From assembly GCA_018266455.1 (NCBI GenBank), contig JAFEAJ010000008.1:248001-312000 (forward strand): a stretch of DNA of 64,000 nt, in the 5' to 3' direction. The notes below the pieces were generated by a model. The model was not told where the DNA came from. It searched no databases and saw only the letters and a program-made list of their open reading frames with translations. Below are positions 8,511 through 17,598 of the stretch, piece by piece (the first letter of the stretch is position 1; each line of letters starts with the position of its first letter). A program made the translations under genes and the position numbers. Origin of the DNA: Bacteroidota bacterium. GTDB lineage: Bacteria > Bacteroidota > Bacteroidia > Chitinophagales > Chitinophagaceae.

Positions 8511-9947
8511 TCACATCACAATGGTTGCAATGGAATGCGGGAGCGCTGTAACATCAGCAGCTTTGCCGGCTATCCACAATTTATACGCAATCGTTTTATC
8601 TGACTGGTTCATTACCACCACTGCTAATTTCCCATCTTTGTTCAGAAAAGCCGTTGTTAAAAAAGGGCTGCGGCTGGATGCAGCAGCTACGCGTTTTGCA
8701 CCGGGCCTGATGAATTTTGAAAAATGCCCGATATAATAAAAAGAACTGGTGTAAGTAAGTTCGCCTGTTTTCGTATTGGCATGAACAGGTGCAAAACAAA
8801 AGTTGCCCACGTGGTTAGGGCCGCCTCGTTCATCGAGCAGGATATTCCAGTCTGTCCAGCCCACCGCGCCATTATTGAAGTCATTGATCATACTGCGGCC
8901 ATAACGCTCACCATGCGACCAGTTGCTGATGTCCCCAATTTGAAATTTATCGTTACAGCCCTCAGTGAAAATTAAATTTTTATTGGGGAAAGCTTCATGT
9001 ACCAGCGCAACATTGCTGAACATCTGTGTACCGCCGCTCCAGTCTTCATACCAGTGAAAGCCCACGCCCCATATATATTTTGCAGCTTGGGCATCGTTCA
9101 ACAAAGTGCTCGCCCTTTGATAAAGCAAATCGCGGTTGTGGTCCCACACAATGATTTTTTTATCAGCAAGGCCTTGCTTTGCGAACGCCGGGCCCAGTGC
9201 ATTTTTTAAAAATACTTTTTCATTATCGGCGGTGTACACGCATGACTCCCATGTTTGAGTGGCCATCGGTTCATTCTGGATGGTTACGCCCCAAACCGGT
9301 ATGCCTTCTTTTTCATAAGCTTTTATAAACTTCACGAAATAGCTTGCCCATGTTTGATAATATTCCGTCTTCAGCTTGCCCCCATGCAGCATGTCATTAT
9401 TGGTTTTCATCCATGCCGGGGGGCTCCATGGGCTGCAGAATAAAATAAGCTTGCCGCCTGCTGCTGCCATGGCGTCTTTGATCAATGGAATGCGAAATTT
9501 TTTGTCGTGCTCAACAGAAAAAGAGCTTAATGTTTTGTCACTATCGCTAACATAAGTATAAGTATCGCTGGAAAAATCGCAGCTATTGATATTCGTTCTG
9601 GCAATCGTGTAACCAATCCCTTTTTGAGGGTTGTAATAAGCAGTAAGAAGCTCCTGCTGTTCATCTTTAGGAAGTTTTGCAAACACTTCTGCCGAGGCAT
9701 CGGTGATCGCCCCACCAATGCCCAATAATGCCTGGAAAGATTTTGAGGGGTCAACAAAAATACAAACCTCTGTTTCTACCGGCTGGGGCAGTTCTTTAAA
9801 AGATAAAGTATCTGTAACAGCTAACCGAAGACCTGTGTTATCAGCTGTTGTATAAACCAGCGCCTTTTTACCGGCAACAGAAAAAGTATTTGTTTGGCCA
9901 TAAGCCATTGAAGAAACCAGAAAAGCAGCAAGGAGCAATTTTCTCAT
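8511..9947 (-). CDS. Secreted glycoside hydrolase family 30
   Basis: A 478-residue secreted enzyme with a signal peptide (MRKLLLAAFLVSSMAYG, residues 1-17). The GH30 fold is shown by GIGGAITDASAEVF near residue 76, SPWSPPAWMKTN at 172-183, the acid/base Glu226 in QNEP, HWYEDW at 298-303 and the nucleophile Glu329 in FTEG. Family members act on beta-glucosyl, beta-1,6-glucan or related substrates; the specificity is not clear here. I start at the ATG at 9947 because the earlier in-frame ATG at 10019 would put 24 residues before the signal peptide. It interrupts the paa genes on the opposite strand. Confidence 0.88.
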   Translation of the reverse strand: MRKLLLAAFLVSSMAYGQTNTFSVAGKKALVYTTADNTGLRLAVTDTLSFKELPQPVETEVCIFVDPSKSFQALLGIGGAITDASAEVFAKLPKDEQQELLTAYYNPQKGIGYTIARTNINSCDFSSDTYTYVSDSDKTLSSFSVEHDKKFRIPLIKDAMAAAGGKLILFCSPWSPPAWMKTNNDMLHGGKLKTEYYQTWASYFVKFIKAYEKEGIPVWGVTIQNEPMATQTWESCVYTADNEKVFLKNALGPAFAKQGLADKKIIVWDHNRDLLYQRASTLLNDAQAAKYIWGVGFHWYEDWSGGTQMFSNVALVHEAFPNKNLIFTEGCNDKFQIGDISNWSHGERYGRSMINDFNNGAVGWTDWNILLDERGGPNHVGNFCFAPVHANTKTGELTYTSSFYYIGHFSKFIRPGAKRVAAASSRSPFLTTAFLNKDGKLAVVVMNQSDKTIAYKLWIAGKAADVTALPHSIATIVM

Positions 9948-10254
9948 TTGGCAGAATTGTAGAGCTAAAATTAGGAAATTATTAAGTAGATCGATAAGAG
10001 GCCTATTAATATCGCCCATTTTTGATTAAGCAACCAGAGCAGCTGTATTTGTCAGTTTTAAAGGCATAGGATCCAGGTGCACCTGCGCCTTTCTAAACAC
10101 CCAAAAAATACCAGAGCAGTAAATCAAGAGATAAAAAAAACTTCGGCTTCTTCGCTGCTTTTCGAAAATAATATTTCATTGAAGCTTTATTTACACTAAC
10201 ACCTGTTAGCCTCAATTCGCAAAAAGATTTATCTTTATTAAATCAAATGTTTTT
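9948..10254. other. Divergent control region of GH30 and paaA
   Basis: About 300 bases between the GH30 start and the paaA start. It contains the second PaaR-type palindrome at 10196-10209 and a -7-like TATCTTTA at 10230-10237, both oriented towards paaA. I see no coding frame in it. Confidence 0.6.
10196..10209. promoter_or_regulatory. PaaR-type operator, copy 2 (upstream of paaA)
   Basis: The 14-bp palindrome CTAACA-CC-TGTTAG has the same half-sites and spacing as the copy upstream of the TetR gene. It ends 20 bases before a -7-like TATCTTTA (10230) and 45 bases before the paaA ATG, where a repressor would cover the -33 region. Confidence 0.75.
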
Positions 10255-11202
10255 ATGCAAGCCTTCGATGAAGGAAAAATATTTCTTGATAAAATAAGTC
10301 GCGAAATAAAAATTGAGCCGCAGGATTGGATGCCGGAACAGTACCGCAAAACGCTGATCAGGCAAATGTCGCAGCATGCGCACAGTGAAATTGTGGGCAT
10401 GCTGCCTGAAGGCAACTGGATCACAAGAGCGCCATCGCTCAAAAGAAAGGCGATACTCATTGCTAAAGTGCAGGACGAAGCGGGCCATGGATTGTATTTG
10501 TATTCAGCAGCCGAAACATTGAATATTACAAGGGAAGAAATGATAGGCCAGCTTCATGCAGGCAAAGCAAAATATTCTTCTATCTTCAACTATCCGACAT
10601 TAACATGGGCCGATATCGGCGCAATAGGCTGGCTGGTGGATGGCGCTGCCATTATGAACCAGGTGCCGCTATGCCGATGCAGTTACGGCCCTTATGCAAG
10701 AGCGATGATAAGAATTTGCAAAGAAGAAAGTTTTCACCAGCGGCAGGGATTTGACATCTTATTTACGCTTAGCAACGGAACTGGTGCCCAGAAAAAAATG
10801 GCGCAGGATGCCATCAACCGCTGGTGGTGGCCCAGCATCATGATGTTCGGCCCAAATGATGATGCATCGCCACATACCAAACAAAGCATGGACTGGAAAA
10901 TAAAACGCTTTACCAACGATGAGCTCCGACAGAAATTTATAGATGTGTGCGCTGAACAGGTGAAGGTGCTAAGGTTAACATTGCCTGATGAAAAACTAAA
11001 ATGGAACGATGAAAGAAAACATTATGATTTCGGTGATATTGACTGGGAAGAATTCCGGAATGTGGTAAATGGCAATGGCCCCTGCAATAAAGAAAGAATG
11101 GATGCAAGGATCAGAGCACATAAAGAAGGGGAATGGGTGAGGGAGGCTGCCGCAGCCCACGCCGAAAAAATAAAATTAAGACAGCAAAAAGCAGTTGCTT
11201 AA
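10255..11202 (+). CDS. paaA: 1,2-phenylacetyl-CoA epoxidase, catalytic subunit PaaA
   Basis: A 315-residue ferritin-like di-iron subunit that converts phenylacetyl-CoA to its ring 1,2-epoxide. Metal ligands are visible as Glu45 (HSEIVG), Glu75 and His78 (QDEAGH), and a second pair in the EESFH block (157-161). The [11 protein letters not shown] and [10 protein letters not shown] segments are characteristic of PaaA. It starts the paaABCD-G-I run; paaB follows after 11 bases. The operator at 10196 suggests repression until phenylacetyl-CoA accumulates. Confidence 0.97.
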   Translation: MQAFDEGKIFLDKISREIKIEPQDWMPEQYRKTLIRQMSQHAHSEIVGMLPEGNWITRAPSLKRKAILIAKVQDEAGHGLYLYSAAETLNITREEMIGQLHAGKAKYSSIFNYPTLTWADIGAIGWLVDGAAIMNQVPLCRCSYGPYARAMIRICKEESFHQRQGFDILFTLSNGTGAQKKMAQDAINRWWWPSIMMFGPNDDASPHTKQSMDWKIKRFTNDELRQKFIDVCAEQVKVLRLTLPDEKLKWNDERKHYDFGDIDWEEFRNVVNGNGPCNKERMDARIRAHKEGEWVREAAAAHAEKIKLRQQKAVA

Positions 11203-11213
11203 AAATTATAGCT

Positions 11214-11501
11214 ATGCCCCAGCATGAATGGCCTTTATGGGAAGTGTTCATTAGAAGCAAAAATGGCCTCGATCATAAGCATGCCGGCAGCCTGCATGCA
11301 GCCGATGCGCAAATGGCGATTGAGCATGCAAGAGATGTGTATACACGAAGGATGGAAGGCATTAGCATTTGGGTAGTGGAATCAAAATACATCCATGCCT
11401 CAAATCCTGAAGAAGCATCATCACTTTATGACCCTGCAAATGACAAGCCTTACCGCCATCCCACTTTTTATGATTTGCCCGAGGAAGTGAAGAACATGTA
11501 A
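11214..11501 (+). CDS. paaB: Phenylacetyl-CoA epoxidase subunit PaaB
   Basis: A 95-residue subunit beginning MPQHEWPLWEVFIRSKNG, with the typical KHAGSLHAADAQMA and IWVVESKYI segments. PaaB bridges the PaaAC heterodimers and is needed for the active complex. A longer frame opens at 11133 but overlaps paaA and lacks family similarity, so ATG 11214 is the start. paaC follows after three bases. Confidence 0.95.
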   Translation: MPQHEWPLWEVFIRSKNGLDHKHAGSLHAADAQMAIEHARDVYTRRMEGISIWVVESKYIHASNPEEASSLYDPANDKPYRHPTFYDLPEEVKNM

Positions 11502-11504
11502 TTT

Positions 11505-12275
11505 ATGACGAGCCCGCTAATCAACTATACACTCCACCTTGCAGACAATGCACTCATCCTAGGTCACCGCAACAGCGAATGGACTGGCCATGGCCCGGTG
11601 CTGGAGCAGGATATTGCCATTTCAAACATTGCACTTGACCTAATCGGGCAGGCAAGAAATTTTTATCAATATGCCGCCCAGCTCATTAACCGGTCAACTA
11701 ACCAACCCAACACTGCGACAGAAGACACAGTTGCCTATCTGAGAGACGCGCACGATTTCAAAAACTGTTTGCTGGTTGAACAAACAAACGGGGATTGGGC
11801 AAAAACCATTTTGAAGCAATTTTATTTCAGTGCTTACCAGTTTTATCTTTTTCAAAGATTGCGGGACAGCAAAGACGAAACACTCGCCGCTATTGCTGAA
11901 AAATCACTGAAAGAAGTTACTTACCACTTGCGATGGAGCAGCGAATGGGCAATCCGTTTGGGCGATGGCACAGAAGAAAGTCATGCGAGAATGACAAATG
12001 CCGTTGATGATTTGTGGATGTTCGCCGGCGAAATGTTCGTAGCCGCAGATTATGAAATTGCCTGTGCGAACAAAGGAGAGGCTGTTGATGTTGTATTGTT
12101 AAAAAGCGACTGGTTGCAAAAAGTAAAAGCTATTTTTAACGAAGCTACATTGCCTGTGCCACAGCATTCATGGATGCAGTCCGGGGGGAAAGAAGGTCGG
12201 CATACTGAACATCTGGGTTATATTTTAGCAGAAATGCAATTCATGCAAAGAGCATATCCTGGCAGTACATGGTAA
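11505..12275 (+). CDS. paaC: Phenylacetyl-CoA epoxidase structural subunit PaaC
   Basis: A 256-residue ferritin-like subunit that pairs with PaaA. Recognisable parts are LADNALILGHRNSEWTGHGP near the N-terminus, EQDIAISNIALDLIGQARNF, VEQTNGDWAKTILKQFYFS and EVTYHLRWSSEW. PaaC holds the structure and docks with PaaA but is not thought to be the catalytic di-iron subunit. The start lies three bases after the paaB stop; paaD follows after 22 bases. Confidence 0.95.
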   Translation: MTSPLINYTLHLADNALILGHRNSEWTGHGPVLEQDIAISNIALDLIGQARNFYQYAAQLINRSTNQPNTATEDTVAYLRDAHDFKNCLLVEQTNGDWAKTILKQFYFSAYQFYLFQRLRDSKDETLAAIAEKSLKEVTYHLRWSSEWAIRLGDGTEESHARMTNAVDDLWMFAGEMFVAADYEIACANKGEAVDVVLLKSDWLQKVKAIFNEATLPVPQHSWMQSGGKEGRHTEHLGYILAEMQFMQRAYPGSTW

Positions 12276-12297
12276 GCTCTGATTTAGTTGAGACAAT

Positions 12298-12801
12298 ATG
12301 AACAATGACGAAAAAATAACAGAAAAGAAAATCATGGAACTGTTGGCACAGGTAAATGATCCGGAAGTTCCGGTACTTTCAGTTATTGATTTGGGAATTG
12401 TAAGAGAAGTAAAACTAAACGGAGAAGAAACTGAAATTGTCATTACCCCAACTTATTCCGGCTGCCCGGCAATGGATGTAATACAAATTAATATCCGGAA
12501 GGTTTTGCTCGAGAAAGGGTTTAAAAATGTCAAGATTACAAACACCCTTTCACCTGCATGGACAACCGATTGGATGAGCGGGCATGCTAAAGAAAAACTG
12601 AAGGCTTTTGGCATTGCTCCGCCAACCATCAAACAACAAGTTTGCCATACTGAATTATTTCATGATGGGGAAGCGATACAATGTCCCCGTTGCAATTCTT
12701 ATAACACAAGAATGATCAGCCGGTTTGGGTCTACAGCATGCAAAGCGCTTTATCAATGCAATGATTGCCGCGAGCCCTTTGACTATTTTAAATGTCATTA
12801 A
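12298..12801 (+). CDS. paaD: Phenylacetate degradation protein PaaD
   Basis: A 167-residue protein with an N-terminal MIP18/DUF59 domain (LAQVNDPEVPVLSVIDLGIV, then TPTYSGCPAMD) and a C-terminal zinc-ribbon-like end with the pairs CPRC and CNDC plus a terminal cysteine. MIP18 proteins help build iron-sulfur or iron centres, and PaaD is thought to mature the epoxidase. Length and order (after paaC) match the family. Confidence 0.95.
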   Translation: MNNDEKITEKKIMELLAQVNDPEVPVLSVIDLGIVREVKLNGEETEIVITPTYSGCPAMDVIQINIRKVLLEKGFKNVKITNTLSPAWTTDWMSGHAKEKLKAFGIAPPTIKQQVCHTELFHDGEAIQCPRCNSYNTRMISRFGSTACKALYQCNDCREPFDYFKCH

Positions 12802-12853
12802 AACCCCGCGCCCTGAAAGGGAATAATTATATTCGTAAAACATTTGCCTGAGC

Positions 12854-13630
12854 ATGCCTTCCATTCTTTTTGAAATAAAAAACCAGGTCGCTGTTATCAC
12901 GCTTAACCGGCCGGAAAAATTCAATGCCTTTGACCGTCAAATGGCATTATCGCTTCAAAAAATTTTGGATGATTGTGCTGCTGACAAAAACATTCGTTGC
13001 ATCTACCTCACAGGCAATGGCAAGGCATTTTGCGCCGGCCAGGATTTGAGCGAGCTTGCCAAGGAAAATGCGCCAGGTTTTGATAAAATTTTATCTGAAC
13101 ATTATAACCCCATTGTCACCAGGATAAGAAATATAGAAAAGCCTGTTGTGTGCGCAGTGAATGGAGTTGCCGCAGGAGCAGGAGCAAATATTGCACTGTG
13201 TTGCGATATTACGCTGGCAGCAGCTTCTGCTTCCTTCGTCCAGGCATTTTCAAGAATTGGCCTGATCCCGGATAGCGGCGGAACTTTTTTCCTGCCCCGG
13301 TTAATTGGGCTTCAAAAAGCATCGGCCATCATGATGCTGGGCGATAAGGTTAATGCGCCGGAAGCTGAAAAAATGGGAATGCTCTACAAAGTTTTTCCTG
13401 ACGAAGGCTTTGCAACAGAATCTATGAAAATCGCACTTATCCTATCTCAGATGCCCACAAAAGGTTTGGCATTAACGAAACAGGTGCTCAATCTGTCGTT
13501 ATCAAATTCATTTGAAGAACAATTGAAAGCAGAAGACACATTGCAGCTTATGGCTTCCCGCACCAAAGATCATGCTGAAGGGGTGAAGGCATTTTTAGAA
13601 AAAAGAAAACCGAATTTTACTGGAGAGTGA
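12854..13630 (+). CDS. paaG: Ring-epoxide isomerase PaaG (enoyl-CoA hydratase family)
   Basis: A 258-residue crotonase-fold enzyme. It aligns end to end in my reading with PaaG: LNRPEKFNAFDRQM, FCAGQDLSEL, CAVNGVAAGAGANIAL (oxyanion hole), LIPDSGGT with the expected catalytic Asp140, and the end FLEKRKPNFTG. PaaG turns the 1,2-epoxide of phenylacetyl-CoA into the seven-membered oxepin-CoA. The alternative is a generic enoyl-CoA hydratase, but the position after paaD supports PaaG. A 52-base gap precedes it. Confidence 0.92.
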   Translation: MPSILFEIKNQVAVITLNRPEKFNAFDRQMALSLQKILDDCAADKNIRCIYLTGNGKAFCAGQDLSELAKENAPGFDKILSEHYNPIVTRIRNIEKPVVCAVNGVAAGAGANIALCCDITLAAASASFVQAFSRIGLIPDSGGTFFLPRLIGLQKASAIMMLGDKVNAPEAEKMGMLYKVFPDEGFATESMKIALILSQMPTKGLALTKQVLNLSLSNSFEEQLKAEDTLQLMASRTKDHAEGVKAFLEKRKPNFTGE

Positions 13631-13698
13631 AAGCTGATTGGTTGATCAGTTGAATAGTAACCGGGCGCTCAACTTACTAACTACTTAAAGCAATAGTC

Positions 13699-14121
13699 AT
13701 GAACTCACCAGACAACCTCGCTAAAAGGGCCGTTGAAAAAATGATGGCGCACGACTATTTCAGTCAATGGCTGAAAGTAGAAATAATGGAAGTGAAACAA
13801 TATTACAGCAAAATAAAAATGGAGCTGAGGCGTGAAATGCTGAATGGCTTTGGTATTGCACATGGCGGCATCACCTTCGCACTGGCCGACAGTGCATTTG
13901 CGTTTGCATGCAATAGCGATGGAAAAATTACTGTTGCGCTGGACAATTCCATATCATTTACAAAACCAGGCAGGGAAGGCGATACATTAACAGCAGAAGC
14001 CAAACAAATCAGCAGGGCTAATAAAACTGCTTTGTACCTTATTGAAGTAAAAAATCAGAACAATGAACTGGTAGCTTTATTTAAAGGCACTTGCTACCGC
14101 ACTGAAAAATCGTTGTTCTGA
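13699..14121 (+). CDS. paaI: Hydroxyphenylacetyl-CoA thioesterase PaaI
   Basis: A 140-residue hotdog-fold thioesterase. The active-site segment NGFGIAHGGITFALADSAFA places His55-Gly56-Gly57 and Asp64 as in PaaI. The enzyme is thought to remove dead-end hydroxylated CoA intermediates and so free CoA. It is the last visible paa gene; paaH, paaJ, paaK and paaZ are not in the window, so ring opening, beta-oxidation and CoA activation must be encoded elsewhere. Confidence 0.93.
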   Translation: MNSPDNLAKRAVEKMMAHDYFSQWLKVEIMEVKQYYSKIKMELRREMLNGFGIAHGGITFALADSAFAFACNSDGKITVALDNSISFTKPGREGDTLTAEAKQISRANKTALYLIEVKNQNNELVALFKGTCYRTEKSLF

Positions 14122-14164
14122 TTTATCTTTAAAAAAAGAATTGTGCCAGTTGGCTAAATCAAAC

Positions 14165-14890
14165 TCAACCAACAAAGCAATATGCACACCCATGTTCCTG
14201 TGCGCGGCCAACTGCCCACACCCCGGATGGCACTATCTGAATCCCCGGTATTACTCCTGCAGTCCATTCTTTTAAGATCTCGTTCGCATTGCCATTTGTT
14301 TGCATGGCCACTATGCCCGTGTATACCGTCAGGGCAGCATTACAAACACAGAACATTACTCCGCTTGACTGCAAGTCCTTTATGCCAATTGGAAGTTCTC
14401 CAAAAACAGGCATGGCAAAATCGCCAGGTTTTGTATTCCAGAAAGGGTTACGTGTAGCCATTGCCGTTGCCGCATCCGCAGCATGGAAAGCCGGGCCCAG
14501 TTCCTTTATTTTAAACATGTCGGCAAATTTGTATTTCTCCCAAAGATGATCCTGCAAAGCGAAGGGAATAGATTCATGGCGCAGGATAACTACGGCAGTA
14601 CAGTCTTTTTCAGGAGATCCTGTAGCTGCGTTCGTCATTAAAAAAACTTTCGGCCAGGCAAATGGAAAAACGCCATGACCAGAGCCCGTAGTGTCGAACA
14701 CGATCCGGTGTTTGCCCTTTACTTTGGCAAACCAGGCATCAGCATCTTCTGCCTGCTGTTTGAAATTTTTTTCAGCTAATGCGCTGAAAGGGGCAAATAA
14801 ACTGCCAAGGCCCAGCGCTGCTGCGCTGCCTGCAACTGTGCCGAGAAACTCACGGCGATCGGTTGCTGGAATTAAATTGTTGGCTCGCAT
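14165..14890 (-). CDS. Tat-signal protein, DsrE-like
   Basis: A 241-residue protein with a twin-arginine signal (TDRREFLGTVAGSAAALGLG, Arg12-Arg13), so it should be exported folded. The mature part has IVFDTTGSGHGVFPFAWPK, CTAVVILRHESIPFAL, a SSGVMFCVCNAALTVYTG stretch with two cysteines, and ends with GCAYCFVG. The alternating helix-strand order with a central cysteine resembles periplasmic DsrE/DsrF-like proteins of sulfur metabolism, but the match is distant. Two YeeE/YedE halves lie upstream on the same strand, which fits a sulfur link. Confidence 0.6.
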   Translation of the reverse strand: MRANNLIPATDRREFLGTVAGSAAALGLGSLFAPFSALAEKNFKQQAEDADAWFAKVKGKHRIVFDTTGSGHGVFPFAWPKVFLMTNAATGSPEKDCTAVVILRHESIPFALQDHLWEKYKFADMFKIKELGPAFHAADAATAMATRNPFWNTKPGDFAMPVFGELPIGIKDLQSSGVMFCVCNAALTVYTGIVAMQTNGNANEILKEWTAGVIPGIQIVPSGVWAVGRAQEHGCAYCFVG

Positions 14891-15120
14891 ACGTGTAGGT
14901 TTTAATTTAGATATTATAAACGAAAATGAAATCTGGCAAAGGCAAGCAACAAGAGAAGTAACAATCCTTCACAAAGTGCGGAAAAAAGAGAAAGGTTATG
15001 CAGTTTTATTCAACAGCTGCCTGAATCCCGGGCTTAAATGCAATCAGTAATTATATTTAACAGCTAAAAGATAAGAAGATTTTTTTAAATACCAATTAAA
15101 CTAAAATGATTATTTGAAGT

Positions 15121-15642
15121 TTAGTGGGGAAGTTTTTCCCTTATCAAACCGTAAAACCATGTGCCTGCAATGGCGCTGACCAGTGTTATTATTACGATGC
15201 TGAAGCCCGCACCAATCTGCGCAAACAAAGGGCCCGGGCATGCCCCGGTTATTGCCCATCCAAAACCAAATAGCAACCCGCCAAAAACCTGGCCTTTATT
15301 AAACTGCCGGGGATGAAAAACAATGGCTTCCCCATAAATCGTTTTTACATTGAACTTTTTGATGAGCCAAACCGACATCATGCCAACAATCACTGCCGAT
15401 CCGATCACGCCATACATGTGAAAACTTTGCAGGCGGAACATTTCCTGTATGCGGAACCATGAAACAACCTCAGCCTTTACTAAAATAATCCCAAAGAAAA
15501 TGCCAACAAAAAAATATTTGATGTTGTGGTACCAGGGGTGCTTCAATTCCGATTCATTGATGCACAGAGCGTCTAATGAACGCACTTCAAAATCGTTGTT
15601 CAATTCTTTTATACCCTGTTTCTTGATTGCTTCAGTTCCCAT
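15121..15642 (-). CDS. YeeE/YedE-family membrane protein, second half
   Basis: A 173-residue membrane protein with about four hydrophobic segments, beginning with IKYFFVGIFFGIILVKAEVV, and the motif FGFGWAITGACPGPLFAQIG, where the GACPGP cysteine is the conserved residue of YeeE/YedE (thiosulfate or selenium-related) transporters. Proteins of this size are half-length and work with a partner; the partner ends one base before its start. The residues before the first membrane segment are long and charged (1-38). Confidence 0.8.
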   Translation of the reverse strand: MGTEAIKKQGIKELNNDFEVRSLDALCINESELKHPWYHNIKYFFVGIFFGIILVKAEVVSWFRIQEMFRLQSFHMYGVIGSAVIVGMMSVWLIKKFNVKTIYGEAIVFHPRQFNKGQVFGGLLFGFGWAITGACPGPLFAQIGAGFSIVIITLVSAIAGTWFYGLIREKLPH

Positions 15643-15643
15643 A

Positions 15644-16213
15644 TTAAAGCCTTAAAATAAATGGAAGAAAAACATTTGCCATAATAAACCCTCCGGCCAT
15701 AAAGCATGCTGTTGCTACCAGGGATGGCCATTGCCATGACGATAGCCCCATAATGGCATGCCCTGAAGTGCACCCCCCCGCATAGCGCGTTCCAAAGCCA
15801 ACCAGAAAGCCGCCAACTATTGTAAATATCAAACCTTTTAGCGTCAACAAAGCCTGCCAGCTAAAGATCCCTGTTGGTTCCAGCAAAGAAAAACCTCCTA
15901 TATGGTATTGTTGCAAATCCGTTATAAGTTTAGGGTTTAGTTGAATCGGGTAAGGATTCGCAAGCAGGGTTGCGGAAATCATGCCTCCAATAAAAATACC
16001 GGCAACAAAAAAAAGATTCCACAATTCTCTTTTCCAGTCGTATTTGAAAAAAGAAATGCCCGCAGGAAAGCATGCCGCGCAAATATGCCTGAGCGAAGAA
16101 GAAACACCAAGCCTTTTATTGCCCATAATGAGCAGGGCTGGCACTGATAACCCGATAAGCAGCCCAGCCACAAACCATGGCCAGGGCTGCCTTATATACT
16201 CTATTAAACGCAT
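15644..16213 (-). CDS. YeeE/YedE-family membrane protein, first half
   Basis: A 189-residue membrane protein with about five hydrophobic segments and the signature GFGTRYAGGCTSGHAIMGLS near residue 140. The cysteine in GGCTSGH is the one thought to carry persulfide sulfur in YeeE, which imports thiosulfate. Together with the next gene it would make one complete YeeE/YedE-type transporter. The two genes are separated by a single base, which points to co-translation. Confidence 0.85.
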   Translation of the reverse strand: MRLIEYIRQPWPWFVAGLLIGLSVPALLIMGNKRLGVSSSLRHICAACFPAGISFFKYDWKRELWNLFFVAGIFIGGMISATLLANPYPIQLNPKLITDLQQYHIGGFSLLEPTGIFSWQALLTLKGLIFTIVGGFLVGFGTRYAGGCTSGHAIMGLSSWQWPSLVATACFMAGGFIMANVFLPFILRL

Positions 16214-16311
16214 AGGCTGATTTTAGGAAAATAAAAATAGCTTAATTTGAACTAACAACAGCCGGGTATTTTCTTTTTGTCCACATTAGAAAATCTGCAT
16301 CCAGCTTACGC

Positions 16312-16319
16312 TATTTTTG
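16312..16319 (+). promoter_or_regulatory. -7 box upstream of rnhB
   Basis: TATTTTTG matches TAnnTTTG and lies 13 bases before the TTG start at 16333. A clear -33 partner is not visible. Confidence 0.4.
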
Positions 16320-16332
16320 AAAAAACTTTCAC

Positions 16333-16932
16333 TTGCTGAAAAAAAAATACCAACCTGTTTTGGTAGAAGCCGGTTGTGATGAGGCCGGGCGCGGTTGTTT
16401 TGCCGGGCCCGTGTTTGCTGCAGCAGTAATTTTGCCGGAGGAGTTTTCTCACCCACTTTTAAATGATTCAAAACAGGTAAATGAAGCCAACAGGTACTTG
16501 CTTAGAGAATACATAGAAAAAAATGCTCTTGATTATGCCATAGCCTCCGTAAGCCATGAAGAAATAGACCATATCAATATTCTTAATGCTTCTTTTAAAG
16601 CCATGCATCTTGCCCTTGACAAGTTAAAGGTAAAGCCGCAATTTTTGTTGATTGATGGCAACAGGTTCTGCCCTTATAAACAAACGCCATATAAATGTAT
16701 TGTGGAAGGCGATGCGATATATGCGCCCATTGCAGCAGCCAGCATATTGGCCAAAACCTACCGTGATGACCATATGAAGCAGTTGCACAATGAATTCCCT
16801 AATTATAAATGGAATACAAATAAGGGATATGGCACTCCCGAACATCGGAGCGCAATCGAAAAATTTGGTTTATGCAAATACCACCGCAAAACTTTTAACA
16901 TACTTCCCCCACAATTAAATATATTCGAATGA
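16333..16932 (+). CDS. rnhB: Ribonuclease HII
   Basis: A 199-residue endonuclease that nicks RNA-DNA hybrids, including single ribonucleotides in DNA. The active-site block [18 protein letters not shown] near residue 16 holds the Asp-Glu pair, LLIDGNRF gives a third acidic residue, and [12 protein letters not shown] and NKGYGTPEH are conserved core parts. The start is probably TTG 16333: the frame has a stop at 16318-16320 and no ATG before the active-site block. Its stop overlaps the next gene by four bases (ATGA). Confidence 0.95.
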   Translation: MLKKKYQPVLVEAGCDEAGRGCFAGPVFAAAVILPEEFSHPLLNDSKQVNEANRYLLREYIEKNALDYAIASVSHEEIDHINILNASFKAMHLALDKLKVKPQFLLIDGNRFCPYKQTPYKCIVEGDAIYAPIAAASILAKTYRDDHMKQLHNEFPNYKWNTNKGYGTPEHRSAIEKFGLCKYHRKTFNILPPQLNIFE

Positions 16933-17525
16933 TTTCATTTCCCAACAACATGGTTTTAGAAGATGGGCGTGTATTAATGCGGCCACTGGAGCTGACAGAC
17001 ATCGGGGCCTTGCTCCCTTATGCCATTAATGAGCCCGAAACCTGGGATTATTCAATAATCAGCCCGGCCGGTGAAGCGGGCATGAACACTTATATTGCGA
17101 CCGCCATTGAACAGCGCAATAAAAAAATTGAATACCCCTTTATTGTTTTTGATAAAGCAGCAAATGTTTACGCAGGCAGTACCCGGTTTTATGATATTCA
17201 ATTGCACAACCAGTCCACACAATTAGGATATACCTGGTACGGAAAAGATTTCAGGAGAACCGGCCTGAACAGGCATTGCAAACTACTAATGCTTACTTAT
17301 GCATTTGAAGCATGGGGAATGGAAAGAGTTGAATTCAGGGCTGATGCAAGGAATGAGCAATCAGTAAATGCAATGAAAGACATTGGCTGCACAGTAGAAG
17401 GGATTTTGCGAAGCAATGCTGCCATCGATTCTGGCGGGCGAAGGGATAGTATTGTCCTATCTATTCTAAAAAGCGAATGGTTTGGGGGCGCAAAAGAAAA
17501 TTTGACTAAAAAAATCTATCCCTGA
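16929..17525 (+). CDS. GNAT N-acetyltransferase (RimJ/RimL-like)
   Basis: A 198-residue acetyltransferase. [20 protein letters not shown] is the usual RimJ/RimL start, [19 protein letters not shown] is the acetyl-CoA region (the classical GxGxxA loop is replaced by RRTGLN), and [20 protein letters not shown] followed by GILRSN is the C-terminal signature. The substrate is unknown. It starts inside the rnhB stop and is probably co-translated. A hairpin with a T-run follows at 17542. Confidence 0.85.
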   Translation: MISFPNNMVLEDGRVLMRPLELTDIGALLPYAINEPETWDYSIISPAGEAGMNTYIATAIEQRNKKIEYPFIVFDKAANVYAGSTRFYDIQLHNQSTQLGYTWYGKDFRRTGLNRHCKLLMLTYAFEAWGMERVEFRADARNEQSVNAMKDIGCTVEGILRSNAAIDSGGRRDSIVLSILKSEWFGGAKENLTKKIYP

Positions 17526-17541
17526 GCTTATTAAATAAATT

Positions 17542-17578
17542 AAGAGGAGCGCTAACCTTTTTATACAACTCCTCTTTT
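17542..17578. terminator. Terminator hairpin between GNAT and tsaC genes
   Basis: AAGAGGAG (17542-17549) pairs with CTCCTCTT (17569-17576) around a 19-nt loop and runs into TT. It lies between two convergent genes and could serve both. Confidence 0.6.
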
Positions 17579-17598
17579 GTGTTTGATATTGGTCATCC

